Positions 10,357-25,662 of a stretch of DNA of 44,587 bases are shown one piece after another. Positions within the stretch are counted from its first letter, which is position 1, and every line of letters starts with the position of its first letter. The notes under the pieces are model-generated. The model was not told the DNA's origin and did not search any database. It saw nothing but the letters and a program-made list of their open reading frames with translations. The stretch lies in the NCBI GenBank assembly GCA_030141585.1, contig JAQIFP010000032.1, positions 2,468 through 47,054 on the forward strand, read 5' to 3'. The stretch comes from Ophryocystis elektroscirrha. Taxonomy: Eukaryota > Apicomplexa > Conoidasida > Neogregarinorida > Ophryocystidae. Both the position numbers and the translations under genes were made by a program.

Positions 10357-13143
10357 GAAACTGGTACACTTTGCTGAGCAGCTGCTTTTTCGAGTTGTGC
10401 TTGCTTCCACGCTCTCGCCTTCTCCAAAATTTTGTAATTCTGAAATTTACATAATAAGAATTATCACATTTTTTTTAACCATTGTTATCTAACTAAAAAG
10501 ATTGTTTTTTTTTGTCACTTCGCAAAGTGTGCATAAATAGATAATTACTATCTATTCTTTTTTCAATTATTTTTTAGCTACATTATAAATAATATTATAT
10601 ATGCACGTTACCATCACATACATATATACATATATAAAAACAGATACAAAAACATATACATATATATACATATATATACATATATATACATATGTATATA
10701 CATACATATATACATATATATATATATACGTATACATATATATGCATATATGTATACGTATATAAACATATATATATATACATCTATATATATATGTGTA
10801 TATATAATATAATAAATATTATATACATAAAAATGATAATATTTATGTAACGCACATATATATATATATTTTACTTATTGTATAGCTATAATATGTTAAA
10901 GACCACAAAATGTAAACATAAATATGCATTCTTTCTGATACAGTCAGAAAGATTAAATAAGGAAATAATTTTGTATAAGCTTACAGCGCTTTGAGTTGAG
11001 TCGTCTTTGAAAATATATTCTGTAGCTTCTTCGTAACCTTGTTGATTTCTGTGCAGAGAGTTATCATAAAAAGAAAATACCCTTCGTCATCAACAATGGT
11101 TCGACGTATTTTAACAATTTTGGGACGCATATCAGCAACTTTATCGATTTCTTCTTGTGAGCTTTGGTTTTCTTTCTCAAGAAGTAACCAGTGCTAAAGG
11201 TTTATTGAGATAAAAAGAAATAATTAATTTACATTAATAAGGAACATTCTAAACTCGTTTAGTGAATGGGTTTTACAAAACTCGATACCTAGTTATTATA
11301 AATATATATATACACGTTTATATACCTTGTTGTAATAATTCTCGAGCTCTTTTGATGCTCCCTTTTTTTTCTAACTCGAAAGAAGCATATGATTTGTACA
11401 CCTATTTATTTTTTTTTTTTTTTAGCATCTACCTTATAATGCTGCGATATTGTTAATACTCTCTCATATAGTGCAGTCGCTTTATCAAGGTTTCCATTTT
11501 CAACTTCAAAATCGATATAATTTTTCCATATCTGTAGATAATATATATAATAGTAATAATATTTACTAATTCAGGTTCTTCAACGACATTACTGGAAATG
11601 GATAATTCAAACAAATATCTAGCTCTCTCTAATTCATCTGCGTCTTTTTCGAATTCAATAAAAGCCAGCCAAGAGTCAGCGGACGATGGATGCAGTTCAA
11701 CGTATTTGCTAAATATTTGACGACAACGTTCTGGGTTGTTCAAGCGTAGCTCTAAATTGGCGTATGCAGTAAATATCTTAGGTTTTTTACAACGGCCTAT
11801 AGCATTTCCAAAAATAAGCCTTGCTCTGTCTAGTCTTAATTGACGAACCTAAATTGAAGCTTTTTTTTTTTTTTTTATTGTCTTACTTCAAACTCTGCGT
11901 AATATATCCAAACTTTTGCAAAGGAAAAACTTGTATGAGGAATAACTTCAATACATTTATCCCATACAGCTCGACATCTGTCTATGTCTAAAGTTACTAG
12001 CTCCTCAAATAATGCATAATTTATCCATAAATATATATAACGTTTCCAATAATTTTTTTCGGAAATGGGAGGTATTTGAGCGATAGCTCGCTCGTAAACA
12101 TCTCGAATACGCTCAATGTCTCCTGCACCTTCTTCTAAATGGAGTAAATCAAACCAGATATCGTAATTTTGAGGTTCCTCTAACAGTTGTTTTTCATAGA
12201 ATAAACGTCTTTTGTTAATAACAACATATTCTATTGTATCTTGGTCTCCTCTTTGTTTTTGGAAAGCAACGTAATTTCTATAAAGCTCCTCATTTTCGTC
12301 TTCTGGAAGCCGTTTTATGGCTTCTTCATAGATGCGTTTGACTCGATCAAACTCTTTTTGTCGCTCTTCAAATTGTGCAAACTTAATATAAAAAAATTGA
12401 TTCAAGGATTTTTCTGGTAAAACTTCTAACTAACAAAAAATAAAAGCCAAAAAATCTTACTGCTTTTTCGAAGCCAGCACGGGCACGGATAATATTGAAA
12501 TGTTTTTCTTCGAATTTAGCAAATTTTAAAAAAGAATTTTGGGACGGGCGTATACTAATGTATCTTTCAAGTACGTTTTGAGCACGCTCGATTTCTCCGC
12601 AACGCTCTTCAAAACGAACATATTGAAGCCATGCTTTATCATCTGGCTCCCAGTCCATCCACCGTTCAAATACTGCTCTTGCACCTGCATAATTTCCTAG
12701 CAACTCTTCCATATGAGTGTACTTAAGCCAGAATTGATCTTTTCTAGGAAGTAATTGAGTAACTCGATCAAACAAATTTCTAGCCTATACATTATTCAAT
12801 TATACTTTATAAAAATCTCACTTTTCATACATATATATATAAACGTCAGAAAATAAACCATATTTTAGCATATGTTCACATGTATATATATATATATATA
12901 TTAGAGAACAAATCATATTTTAGCATATATATATACATACATATATATGTATAGATATATGTAAAAAATTTACCATATTTCTACATATGCATATATATAT
13001 GTATATATAGAAATCTAGAAAATTTATCATATCTTAACATATATATATATATATGCATATCTAAGAATAAATAATTGCTCAGCTTAAAGACATACATATA
13101 TATATATAAACGTCAGAAAATAAACCATATTTTAGCATATGTT

Positions 13144-13178
<35 letters not shown>

Positions 13179-13618
13179 GAACAAATCATATTTTAGCATA
13201 TATATATATACATATATATATATATGTATAGATATATGTAAAAAAATTTACCATATTTCTACATATACATATATATATGTATATATAGAAATCTAGAAAA
13301 TTTATCATATCTTAACATATATATATATATATGCATATCTAAGAATAAATAATTGCTCAGCTTAAAGACATACATATATATATATACACGTTAGAAAATT
13401 AACCATATTTCAGCATATGTTCACATATATATATATGTATAGATATATGTAAAAAAATTTACCATATTTCTACATATACATATATATATGTATATATAGA
13501 AATCTAGAAAATTTATCATATCTTAACATATATATATATATGCATATCTAAGAATAAATAATTGCTCAGCTTAAAGACATACATATATATATACACGTTA
13601 GAAAATTAACCATATTTC

Positions 13619-13659
<41 letters not shown>

Positions 13660-14307
13660 AAAATAACTACTTTCTCAGCTTATATACATACATATATATA
13701 TACGTTTAAGAATTAACCATATATCAGCATATATATACAAATATTGTGACTATATAATTTAGACCAAACAAATTTAAAATTTGTTAATCAATTATCCAGG
13801 ATTTTTACTTACAGAATTGATAAATTTATTTTTCATCTCCATCTCTATATATTTAAGCCATGTCCCGAAATTTTGAAAATTGACGCCTAATGCGCGCTCA
13901 AAAACTGATCGTGCTCTGTTTAAGTGTTTAAGTTTAAATATCCAACCTTTTGAATTCCCGCTGACCCGCCTCCCATTCAGCGTATTGAATCCATAGACCC
14001 AAATTATTTCGTTCTCGGTGAAGTGCATCTTCAAACTGTTTCCGCTTGCGAATTCTGTATGTAATTAGCTTTTATATTGAAAAATGAGAACCTGTATTCT
14101 TCCAGTTCTTCTTGGTCCAATATTCTTTGACGTGGTGGTCGAACTTCATCTTGCTGCCGATCTACTGCTTCCCGTAAAAGCTGTTCTGCCGTAATTTGAA
14201 TAGGATTGGCAGCTTTATTTTTGACAGCAAGCTTATAGCCTTGTGAACCTTAAAAAAATGTAAAAATTATGTAGTTAAATACCGTAAGGTTTAACGCCTT
14301 CAGCCAT
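10353..14307 (-). CDS. Crooked neck / Clf1 spliceosomal HAT-repeat protein
   Basis: This is a core component of the NineTeen-complex-associated spliceosome, a scaffold that helps recruit the U4/U6.U5 tri-snRNP. The ATG at 14307 gives MAEGVKPYG, followed after an intron by the diagnostic [10 protein letters not shown] and [13 protein letters not shown] repeats follow: [76 protein letters not shown] and [13 protein letters not shown]. The C-terminus reads [16 protein letters not shown], then YEEATEYIF, and finally [16 protein letters not shown] before TAG at 10353-10355. It has roughly a dozen exons; most introns are short, but those at about 10440-10985 and 12785-13790 are expanded by satellite DNA. 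Nearly full-length agreement with the family makes the call secure. Confidence 0.92.
10595..10830. repeat. (TA)/(CATATA) microsatellite in a CRN intron
   Basis: Long run of alternating tatatatacatatatacata units inside the second-to-last CRN intron. Apparent reading frames here are Tyr/Ile runs produced by the repeat. Confidence 0.8.
12785..13760. repeat. Imperfect tandem minisatellite, about 200-280 bp units, in a CRN intron
   Basis: A block beginning aaacgtcagaaaataaacca at 12841 recurs at about 13108 (period 267). It recurs in diverged form as acacgttagaaaattaacca near 13386 and 13593. Within each block the sub-motifs taccatatttctacatatgc and gctcagcttaaagacataca occur in the same order. 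(TA)n runs separate the sub-motifs. The array lies between the first and second HAT-coding exons. Confidence 0.75.
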
Positions 14308-14548
14308 TTGTCAAATATTACAATTATTTTGCCAATTAGAACAGTGTACCTAATTAAATATAAAGTTATTGTTGCAAAATAACTAAATATTTTTTTTATT
14401 TAAATATATAACATAAATATTCTTTAAATTTGCTCAAACAGAATAAACAAAAATCTGAAAAATTAGTTTAGTTCAACAAGCTATCTTTAAAATTTTGAAA
14501 TATATGTATATATAAGTTTAAGGTACGGCTTCTGGCTTCCAAAAAAAT
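14308..14548. promoter_or_regulatory. Divergent intergenic region between CRN and RPT1
   Basis: This 241-bp AT-rich stretch lies between two divergent ATGs, so it must hold the 5' flanks of both genes. No recognisable motif can be assigned. Confidence 0.4.
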
Positions 14549-17285
<2,737 letters not shown>

Positions 17286-17286
17286 A

Positions 17287-18164
17287 TCAAGGTTTTGAAA
17301 GTTCCATTAAAAAAGAGGCGGCATCCTTTCGAGTTACTTTTATTTTTTTTTTTTTAATTACCTCTAATGTTGTGGAACCTTTATTATGTTTCGTTTTTAA
17401 TAGTATGCAATTAGGTATCACTGATTTTAATACATTGTACACCTCTTCCGAAGCTAAAAAAAGATCATTTTTGTTTTTTTTTTATGATTTACTTTCAATG
17501 TGAACTAAAGGCTGTATTTGACGTACGACCGACACGCGTCCTTTTTCGGTGGAAGTAAATAAAATACACTAAATTTTCTTTTTTTTTTTTTTTTTTTTTT
17601 ACATGAGAAGGTATTTGCGTATTGTATTTTGAATTTAAATTTACGAAAAAGTCTTTAGCTTTTTTTTCATCTTCGTCACTATCAACCTTCGAAAGAATAA
17701 TCTGTAATCATATCTTTACTGTTAATATTGGAATAAGTTTAGATATTAAACAGATTTCTTGAAATCCAGGGGGTAGTTGAACGTCATTTCCATCTTTTAT
17801 ACACTGAATAAATGATTTACTTTCATGTAATAACTGGCAAATTTATAAAAAAAAAAAAAAGCACTCTACTTGATTGACGCATATGGTAATAGTAGGTCTT
17901 ATTAGTAAATTATTTTTTGTAGTAACTTTCTGGTGATTATAGTCAATAGTTATATATATATACTTTAGTTTTTCGTATATTTTCAATATACCAATATGAT
18001 ATATAGAATGAAAGAGATACACATATTATCAAAGATAACGTAAATACAATGTATTGTGACGAATAATCTGTGATTATTTAAAAAGAAGAAAAGATACCAT
18101 TTTCTATAATTTTTATCAACCCGTGTACATCATCACCCCAGAACAAATTAATTCGACTATTCAT
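17287..18164 (-). CDS. Unrecognised conserved-looking protein, multi-exon
   Basis: I do not recognise this protein. A model starting at the ATG at 18164 reads [20 protein letters not shown]. Exons then contain [44 protein letters not shown] and [20 protein letters not shown]. The last ones carry [38 protein letters not shown] and [12 protein letters not shown] before TGA at 17287-17289. Total about 200 residues, soluble, with alternating strand- and helix-like segments. Short GT-AG introns join most exons in frame. One junction, after PPGFQEI, requires either an 18-nt intron or weaker alternatives, so that part is uncertain. The stop is 1 nt from the RPT1 stop, and the start is 27 bp downstream of the importin alpha stop on the same strand. 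Confidence 0.55.
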
Positions 18165-18191
18165 TTACAGGTGCACACCATAAAAAAACAA

Positions 18192-19967
18192 TTAATACAT
18201 AGTTCCATCTTGGAATGCGAACTCTTTTACATTGTCTGGCATGTCATCTACATCTTCTAAAAAGTCTTCACATGTATCATCAATTGGCATGTATTTAGTC
18301 ATAATATTCATAACTAAGTTATATATACGGGAATGAGGGGGTTGAAATTGGAGTTGCTCAAATGCAGGGAAGGCGCGTGCCTGATTTTTTTTTTTTTTTT
18401 TTTTTTTTACCTCTTCAAATAATACAGCGTAAGGATTAACATCAGAATCACCTTGTAATGTTTTTCCAGCTTTAAGAATGTTTTGAATACCCTCAAGAGC
18501 AGATTCAACTAATTTTGGATCTGCATTTTCAATCAGTATATTAGATAAAGGAGAGATAATTTTGGCTTCAATAAGATACGGAATCTAAATAATTAGTTTT
18601 TTTTTTTTTAAATTGAATTTACTTGGGACTCGACAGCTCCAGAAGCTGCATTAGCTAAAGCCCAATAAGCTTCCTTTCGAATTTCATATTCTGTTGTTCG
18701 TGGACAGGCTAATTTTACAAGTATTGGTATTAATTCATGATTTATAACTTCTTGAATTTGTTCTGGAGTTCCAGCTGTTATATTTGAGACTGTCCAACAT
18801 GCTTCTTTTTGTAAGATTTTTTTAGGCGATCCTAATAATGCTCTTAGTACAGGGACACAATTGACCGATATCATTGCTTGAGTTTCTTGTTCAGTTCCTA
18901 TTGAAAAAAAAAAGTTTTTTTTTTTTTTTTTTTACCTGAAACAATGTTGCCTACTACACGTAAAGCTGCGGTTTGAACCGGGGGTTGTTCATGTACCATT
19001 AATTGAACAATTCTTCCAGCAAATCCATAACCTAAAATAGCTTCATTAAATCCTTTAGAATGCAAATCATTGCCGTCGGTCAAATAAGATAAAGCCCAAC
19101 AAGCATCTGTTAAAACCTATATATTTTTTTTTTTTTTTTTTTTCTTACATCAGCGTCATCAGAGAATAATAAATCTCTTAAAACAGGTAAAGCAGGTAAT
19201 ATTTTTTCTAGTTGCGGTTTTGGGCGCCCACGACATAAATTAGACAAACTCCAAGTAGCATTTCTAAGCATAGATAGTTTAGTTCTAGGGGTCTCTAATG
19301 CCTCAACTAATTGCTGCAATAATGGAGGAAGACCTCCATTAGCATAAACAGCATCTCTCAGTGCAGGACAGTCTCCAGCAATGTTTCCTAATGCCCACAC
19401 TGCTTGTTCTCTAATGTCTATTTTAGGTGAACTTAAAAGGCGAACAAATAACGGTAAACCTCCTTCTTCAATTACTATACGTGTTTGCTCAGATGTTCCA
19501 GATGCTATATTTGTTAAGGCCCATGCAGCCTCAAATTGAAGCTCTGGACGATTATCATTTTTCAAGAACTCTACAAACTTGGGGACCATTCCGGCATCAA
19601 TAACATCTTGAATAGGAGGCATTTTTTCGATTGATAAAAGTCTTCTAAAATATTGACATGCACTTAATTGCTCAAGTTCATTTGATGAGTTAATTGCTAC
19701 AACTAATTGGGAGATTTGTGGTATTTCTGTGATAGGGCCTGACATTCGAGTAACCATAGAGGCACGTGAAGCATCTTCACTCTCTGTTTTTGAGGAACCT
19801 ATAAATGTATGATTATCTGATGATGCTAAAGCTTGCTGTCTTTTTGATTCAATAATTTCCTCGCGCTTTTGTTTCCGAATTTGAACTAATTGTTCTTCTC
19901 TTTTTCGCCGAGGATCAGTAAATGTTTTTTTAAAATCTTTTTTACGTAATTCTATGCGGAAGTCCAT
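18192..19967 (-). CDS. Importin alpha (karyopherin alpha), nuclear import adaptor
   Basis: Importin alpha binds classical nuclear localisation signals with its armadillo repeats and binds importin beta through its N-terminal IBB domain. The ATG at 19967 opens a basic IBB-like segment: MDFRIELRKKDFKKTF, then DPRRKREEQLVQIRKQKREE. Armadillo repeats follow, with the NLS-binding Trp/Asn signature: AAWALTNIASGTSEQT, AVWALGNIAGDCPALRD, ATWSLSNLCRGRPKPQ, AALRVVGNIVSG, ACWTVSNITAGTPEQIQ and AYWALANAASGA. The acidic C-terminus reads EDFLEDVDDMPDN and ends DGTMY before TAA at 18192-18194. Four or five introns of about 30-45 nt interrupt it, several made of A runs followed by T runs. Length, about 535-550 residues, is normal for the family. 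Confidence 0.95.
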
Positions 19968-20331
19968 TTTTTTTTCTAAAAAAAAAAACTTTTTTTTTCA
20001 AACTATTAAATATATATTGATACAAACTACACATTATTATTAGCATAAAAGCAAAAATATTCAATTACCTAGGAGATTTTTATTATTCTATATTTGCGTA
20101 ATAAAATCCCTGAATTCTATATCTGTTCCTTTTCCCAATTTCAGTCACGTCTATAATTTTCTTTTATTTTTTGAATCTTCGCAATATTATGATGACTATA
20201 GATTATGAACACGATTATATTTCTTATTTATCTTGCATACTTGCAATTTTATAAATAATACGCAATAATTTTCGACTTAAAAGAATATAGACATATATAG
20301 TTAGGAAATATTCCTATATTAATCGATAAAT
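19968..20331. other. Intergenic, no gene seen
   Basis: AT-rich spacer between the importin alpha start and the stop of the propeller-like gene, both on the minus strand. It includes A/T homopolymers next to the importin ATG. No convincing open frame or RNA gene is visible. Confidence 0.5.
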
Positions 20332-21631
20332 TTAATTTGATGGATAAAAAACTGCTACTATTTTATCATATAAAGACTTATTAGGATTATAAAATAATAC
20401 TGGAGTGAATACATTATTTTTTTTATTTTCCATATGATTATCATTAGCTGCTTTTCCAAATATATATGTGTTATAATACAAAGTCCCGTAATTACTTCCT
20501 ATTAAAATAGATTGGGTTTTTTGATCATAGTTCAATGAAATTAAATATTTTGTTAAAATTGATACATCTTCGTGACACTCTTGTATTACATTGCTAAATT
20601 TTGGAGTTAAAAGTTCAGGAATCAAAGGAATCTGATTTATATATAATTTTACGCAAAAACATTTTTTTGCTAATTTTGTTTGTACAATAAATATATAACA
20701 ATAATAATAATAATTAAATAAATAAACTTACATAAATTTTACGATATAATGAATATTCAAGATTATTTGATGATTGAATAAAGCTAATTAACACTAAATA
20801 ATTGGTAGAAAATAATAAAAAAGCCAGTTTTAAATTTGAATCATATTTTGCATCACAGCATGGTCCAGCTATATAAAATTTTAAAGATATGGACATATCT
20901 GGTATAGAGGATGTATTAAGCTTGTATACATATATCCAAGACGGAGTTACACATAACAATTTTTCTTCAAATATAATAGTTAAATACAATACGGATTCAT
21001 CATATGGAGGTTTAAAAGTGTAAATTAAATTCATACTGCTTAGGCTATATATAGATATGCAACCCGTTTTATTAATTAATTTTGATTCAGAAAATAACGA
21101 ATTTTCGATCATAAGCTTATTTTTGTACGATATTAATAGCCATTGCTTGCTATTATAAAAGTTCATACACTGTATGTCGTACTGATTATTAGCATTTATA
21201 GGACTGTTCAATTTATGGGGATCGAAAGATGTAATAACTTCATAATTTAATAAACTTATTGCATGTATAATACCACAATGTGTTCCGCAATATAGTTGTG
21301 TGTAATTACCATCCGTACATATATCTTTGATATCCTGGGTAAATGATATTTTACGTATAAGCTCAAAATTGCTTAGTTTGTATATATGTACATCTCCTAT
21401 ATTATTGCTAACTATTACCAGTTCTCTAATATCCACGTATAATATTTTATTAATGCATATATGTAAAATGTTTTGAACTTGATTCTTATTTATATCATAT
21501 ATTAATAAGCTAACGTGATTTGCGCAAAGTATATATTTATCTAACTTGATAAATTCGCTGTAAATGATATTAAATGACGGAGATATGCTCAAACGTTTTA
21601 TATAATCTTTGTTTGCAATAACTTCTACCAT
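20332..21631 (-). CDS. WD40/beta-propeller-like protein, two exons
   Basis: The protein starts MVEVIANKDYIKRLSISPSF and is rich in alternating hydrophobic strands of about 40-residue periodicity: SLLIYDINKNQVQNILHI, ELVIVSNNIGDVHIYKLS, YTQLYCGTHCGIIHAISLL and GCISIYSLSSMNLIYTF. The pattern of strand, turn, then a short I-Y-x-L strand resembles divergent WD40 blades without the canonical GH and WD dipeptides. A single intron at about 20635-20730 joins RKIY to IPLIPELLTPKF. The C-terminus has another strand block, SILIGSNYGTLYYN, and ends VAVFYPSN. Total about 400 residues; no signal peptide or TM. The specific family is not recognised; a scaffold role is only a guess. Confidence 0.6.
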
Positions 21632-22315
21632 TCATAGCCTAATAAAAAAAAAAAAAAAAAAAAGAACTGTAATTTTTCGTATACCACTCAACAAGCAATA
21701 ATACACCTTTATTATAAAATGTTACACATATCAAAAAATCTTGAACTAATATTAATTATAAGTTGTTTTTTTATTATTCAAACCGTTTCTATATTCATAA
21801 AATATTTTTGGAATATTTTGTGTGTGTAACAAATTAAATTACAACATACCTGTTACTATTTATCTGCTACAAAAAAACTTATTCCAAAATATAATTTTGC
21901 TATTATTACTGTTCAAAGTAGTTGATAATTTGATTTTTTCTGAGGTATATTGTTAATTTTTTTTTATTATTTGTTTAGTTGAAATTAGACTTAATTTAAA
22001 TGACATTCCACGAAGAAACATGTATATAGTAAGTTTGACACTACATACAGCTATTTTATATATTTATTTTTCAGATAGATGATTAAAGCGTTCAACGTTT
22101 GATTAGTTAAACTACTATCTTTATTGAAAAAAACACATTTTTAGTTTTTGTTTGATCTCAACTTTATCTCTAGATATTCTCTTACAGACTAAAAAAAAAA
22201 AAAAGCGAATTTACGTTATATCTTCAAAAAAAAAATATAAAAACGTGTGATCTAGTTTGTAAAGTGAAAGTGCATATATAATAGTATAAAAAATCTTTTG
22301 GATATTAGTAAAATA
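21632..22315. promoter_or_regulatory. 684-bp divergent intergenic region
   Basis: This lies between divergent start codons of the propeller-like gene (-) and the 22316 gene (+). It contains A runs at about 21641-21664 and T-rich stretches. No coding sequence or recognisable motif is seen. It must contain the upstream control of both genes. Confidence 0.4.
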
Positions 22316-23244
22316 ATGACTACAAATACTACAGAAGGCGTTTGGGAAACACAGGAAATGAAACCGTCTCTTGTTTCTGATTCAAAAAATAAATGGTCTT
22401 CCCAAGATGTAGGGATGTTATCACAAGCTGATGAAGCGTCCAAAAAACTACAGTATAGTTTAGATGAATTAATAGAGCAAACATCCTTTGGAAACAAGGC
22501 TCTTAAAAACAACAATAAAAAAGACAATAAGCAACAGCGTGTGTTAAAAAACCAGTCATTTAAGCAGATATTAAGAAATAAAAAGTATAATATGCGTAAT
22601 TCTGTTCCTCCTTTGCCTTATGTGTATAACCCGTTACTGCGACCTCCTTATTTATATGTTCAACCTTTCGGGTCTTCTACGGTAGATAAACCTTTTAAAC
22701 AGACAGCTAACGCTAATGTTGAATTAGCATTAGCTGAAATCAATATAGCATATCCTCCAATGGTTCCTTCTCTAACCAATCCTTCCGAACTTGTTCCTTC
22801 TCCAAATGAGTCTCTTATCGTTAAATTTAAGCAAACAGATGTTGTTAAAGTTCTAAAACAACGTGGTGAATTGGTAATATTTAATTCAAAATCAATTATT
22901 TTTTATTTATTTTTATTTTTTCTTATTTTTATTTATTTTTAACAGGTTCTTGATTCGGGAGGTTGGAAAACTATTTCAACAAGATTTGTTATTAATACAG
23001 CATTAAAACCATTAGGTTTATGGGTAATAATCATTCTATTTTATCAATATATATTATCTATAATAATCATAATAATAAAAATAATAACAATAATATACAT
23101 ATATATATACATGGGTAATAATAATATTATATAAATTCTATATATTATTAATTATTATATATTAGTAATTAATATATATATATATATATGGGTAATAATA
23201 ATATTATGTAATTACTATATGTTATTACTTATTATATACTAGTA

Positions 23245-23277
<33 letters not shown>

Positions 23278-23570
23278 TACATATATATATATATAATTTT
23301 TATTATATATATATATATAATTTTTATTATATATATATATATAAATCATTATTGATAATACATATATGTATATGGTTTTTTTTTATTATTATTATTATTA
23401 TTAATTAATTTCTTTTTTATATAGATTGAATTAGCAAATAAAGGAGGTAGTGATTCGAATAAAAAACCTTTAAAAACAAGTGAATCTGATTGGACAGTTG
23501 TAGATGGAATGTCTTATTTAGCTGCTTTCACTGATGGAATGGTAATAATTTATTTTATAATAATATTTAT

Positions 23571-23610
<40 letters not shown>

Positions 23611-23749
23611 AAGAAAATAATAAATTTTATGGGTTTAGGTGATTGGACAGATAGGAGCTCAAACAGTATCACAATTATTAGCTCGAGCAAGTGTAATTGC
23701 TCAGCATTTGAAACAAATGAAAAACAATGCAATAGCGAAATCTCATTAA
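22316..23749 (+). CDS. Unrecognised protein, four exons
   Basis: The ATG at 22316 gives MTTNTTEGVWETQEMKPSLV. A polar, Lys/Asn-rich N-terminal half contains NSVPPLPYVYNPLLRPPYLY. The C-terminal half looks like a folded domain: VVKVLKQRGEL, VLDSGGWKTISTRFVINTA, LKPLGLW, SDWTVVDGMSYLAAFTDGM, then the helix VIGQIGAQTVSQLLARASV with IAQHLKQMKNNAIAKSH before TAA at 23747-23749. Three phase-0 introns join the exons; two are (TA)n/TAA-expanded. About 290 residues, no TM or signal peptide. I do not recognise the family. The stop overlaps the formin stop on the other strand. Confidence 0.65.
23090..23400. repeat. ATTATT/(TA)n microsatellites in an intron of the 22316 gene
   Basis: Interspersed (TA)n, (ATT)n and repeated gggtaataataatatta blocks fill the intron between the exons ending PLGLW and beginning IELANKGG. 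Confidence 0.7.
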
Positions 23750-25581
23750 GTGTCCTCTTCTCTTAAAGAATCCAACTTTTGCTTATATGAAGGCAATTTT
23801 CCAAATGATTGATTTAAAATATTCAAGGATTTGATTTTTTGTGAGTGAGACGACGACTGTGCTATTTTTGGCTGCTGATGATCCGTTTTAAGTCTTTCTA
23901 AAACAAACACATTATTCATTTTTTTTTACATATTTCTTCTATTTTAAGAGATTTTTTCTCAAACTTACGAAAAATTTTGCTGTACTTTGAGTCAAATTTT
24001 TTTTCATCCAATGATGGTTTTGCTAAAAACGATAAATAACCTGTAACTGCTTTAAGAGATTCTCTTCTACGCCTCATTTGAGCTTCTTTTTCTTGTTTAG
24101 GACCATTTGAAGATTGCATTATGTCATTTAATCCGATAGCGGAAGATGGAATATTTGAAAATATGGAAGTTCTTTTTTGGCGCTGTAAATTTTTCAAATT
24201 CATCTCAAAAGACCTAAAATTACTTTTTTTTTTTTTTTTTCTTACAAGAAACTCAGGTTATCTTTGTTTTCAGGCTCATTCAACAAATATCTTCTTGTTA
24301 GCAAATGTTCTGTTTCTTCTTTGACATCTTCCGTTAAATCATTCGATTTTGATTCCTTCAGTTTCTCTTGTTGCACTATTTGATGATCTGGTTCAATGGA
24401 TATCATCACAGTATCTTTTATATTTGGGTCATTTTCGTCATTTACGTTTGTACTAGAAAGAGAATTATTCAAATTGACATCAATATTTGATTGATTCGCT
24501 TCATTTTTAGATGTTTTATTGGCATCAACTTCATTCGAGTCTTTATTGGAAGTATCAACGACTGAATTGGCCTTTGGCTCTACTTCAGTATCTTTTTTTA
24601 TACTCCCAGTTTTACCGTTTGTTTTTTTTTTAGTGATATTATTTTGAAGCGATTGAGCACGCTTTAAAGCCAGATCTGTTTTAATGTCATTATTAACTGC
24701 CTCCAAAGCAAGTTCATATTTTATAAAAAAATCTGAGAGAACTTGATACAAATCTGGCACATATTTTTGTTGCCCTGGATTTTTTTCATCTTCTATTTTC
24801 TTATCAATAGGAATGAAAGCATTATAGTCGCCAAAATATGTAACTGCAACTTTATAATTCTACAAAAAAAAAGTAAAAAAAAAAAAAAAAAAACTTACTT
24901 TTAGCAACTGATCCAAGCTTTGCTGTAAATCAATAAATCGGGTTTTTTCACGTTGAACAAATGCGGTACCAATTTCGCTAAATCTATCAAAACAAAACAT
25001 TGAACATTAGATTGTAAAAACCTGTCATCAGAATCACTAAGCCCAGGCAATATTGAATTTCGGCGTCTTTTTTTCATTAGATGCTCTTTATTTTGAGACT
25101 CTTCCGACAAAATACCAAAAATGTCCTCAACTTGCTTCACTTGATCGACAACGGAAATTAGAGTGACTGAACATATACAAAACAAAAATCTTTACTTTGA
25201 GCAGCTTTTTGTAGCAAAGATATTTCTTTTTTAGAAAAAATAGCGCCCAGATGACTTGCTAATAGATATATTAATGATTTGGAATCTGGACCAACACCAC
25301 GCAATCCGTAAACCTAACGTACTTTTAATAAATAATTGCAACTGTATTAACTTTTTTTTCTTTTACTAATGTATAATATTATCTTATAAATTGATTAAAT
25401 GACTTACTTATAACACTATAAGCATATATATATATATCCTAATATATATAATACTAATATTATTAATAATCGTAATAATAGTAATAATCGTAATAATAGT
25501 AATAATCGTAATAATAGTAATAAAACTAATTATGATAATATATATATATCTCTTAATATATATATATATATATATATCCTA

Positions 25582-25662
<81 letters not shown>

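Noticed and set aside
10595..10783. Tyr/Ile/Cys-rich open frame
   Set aside because: It is generated by a (TA)/(CATATA) microsatellite in a CRN intron; the same applies to similar frames at 13075, 28456, 35089, 42771 and 42953.
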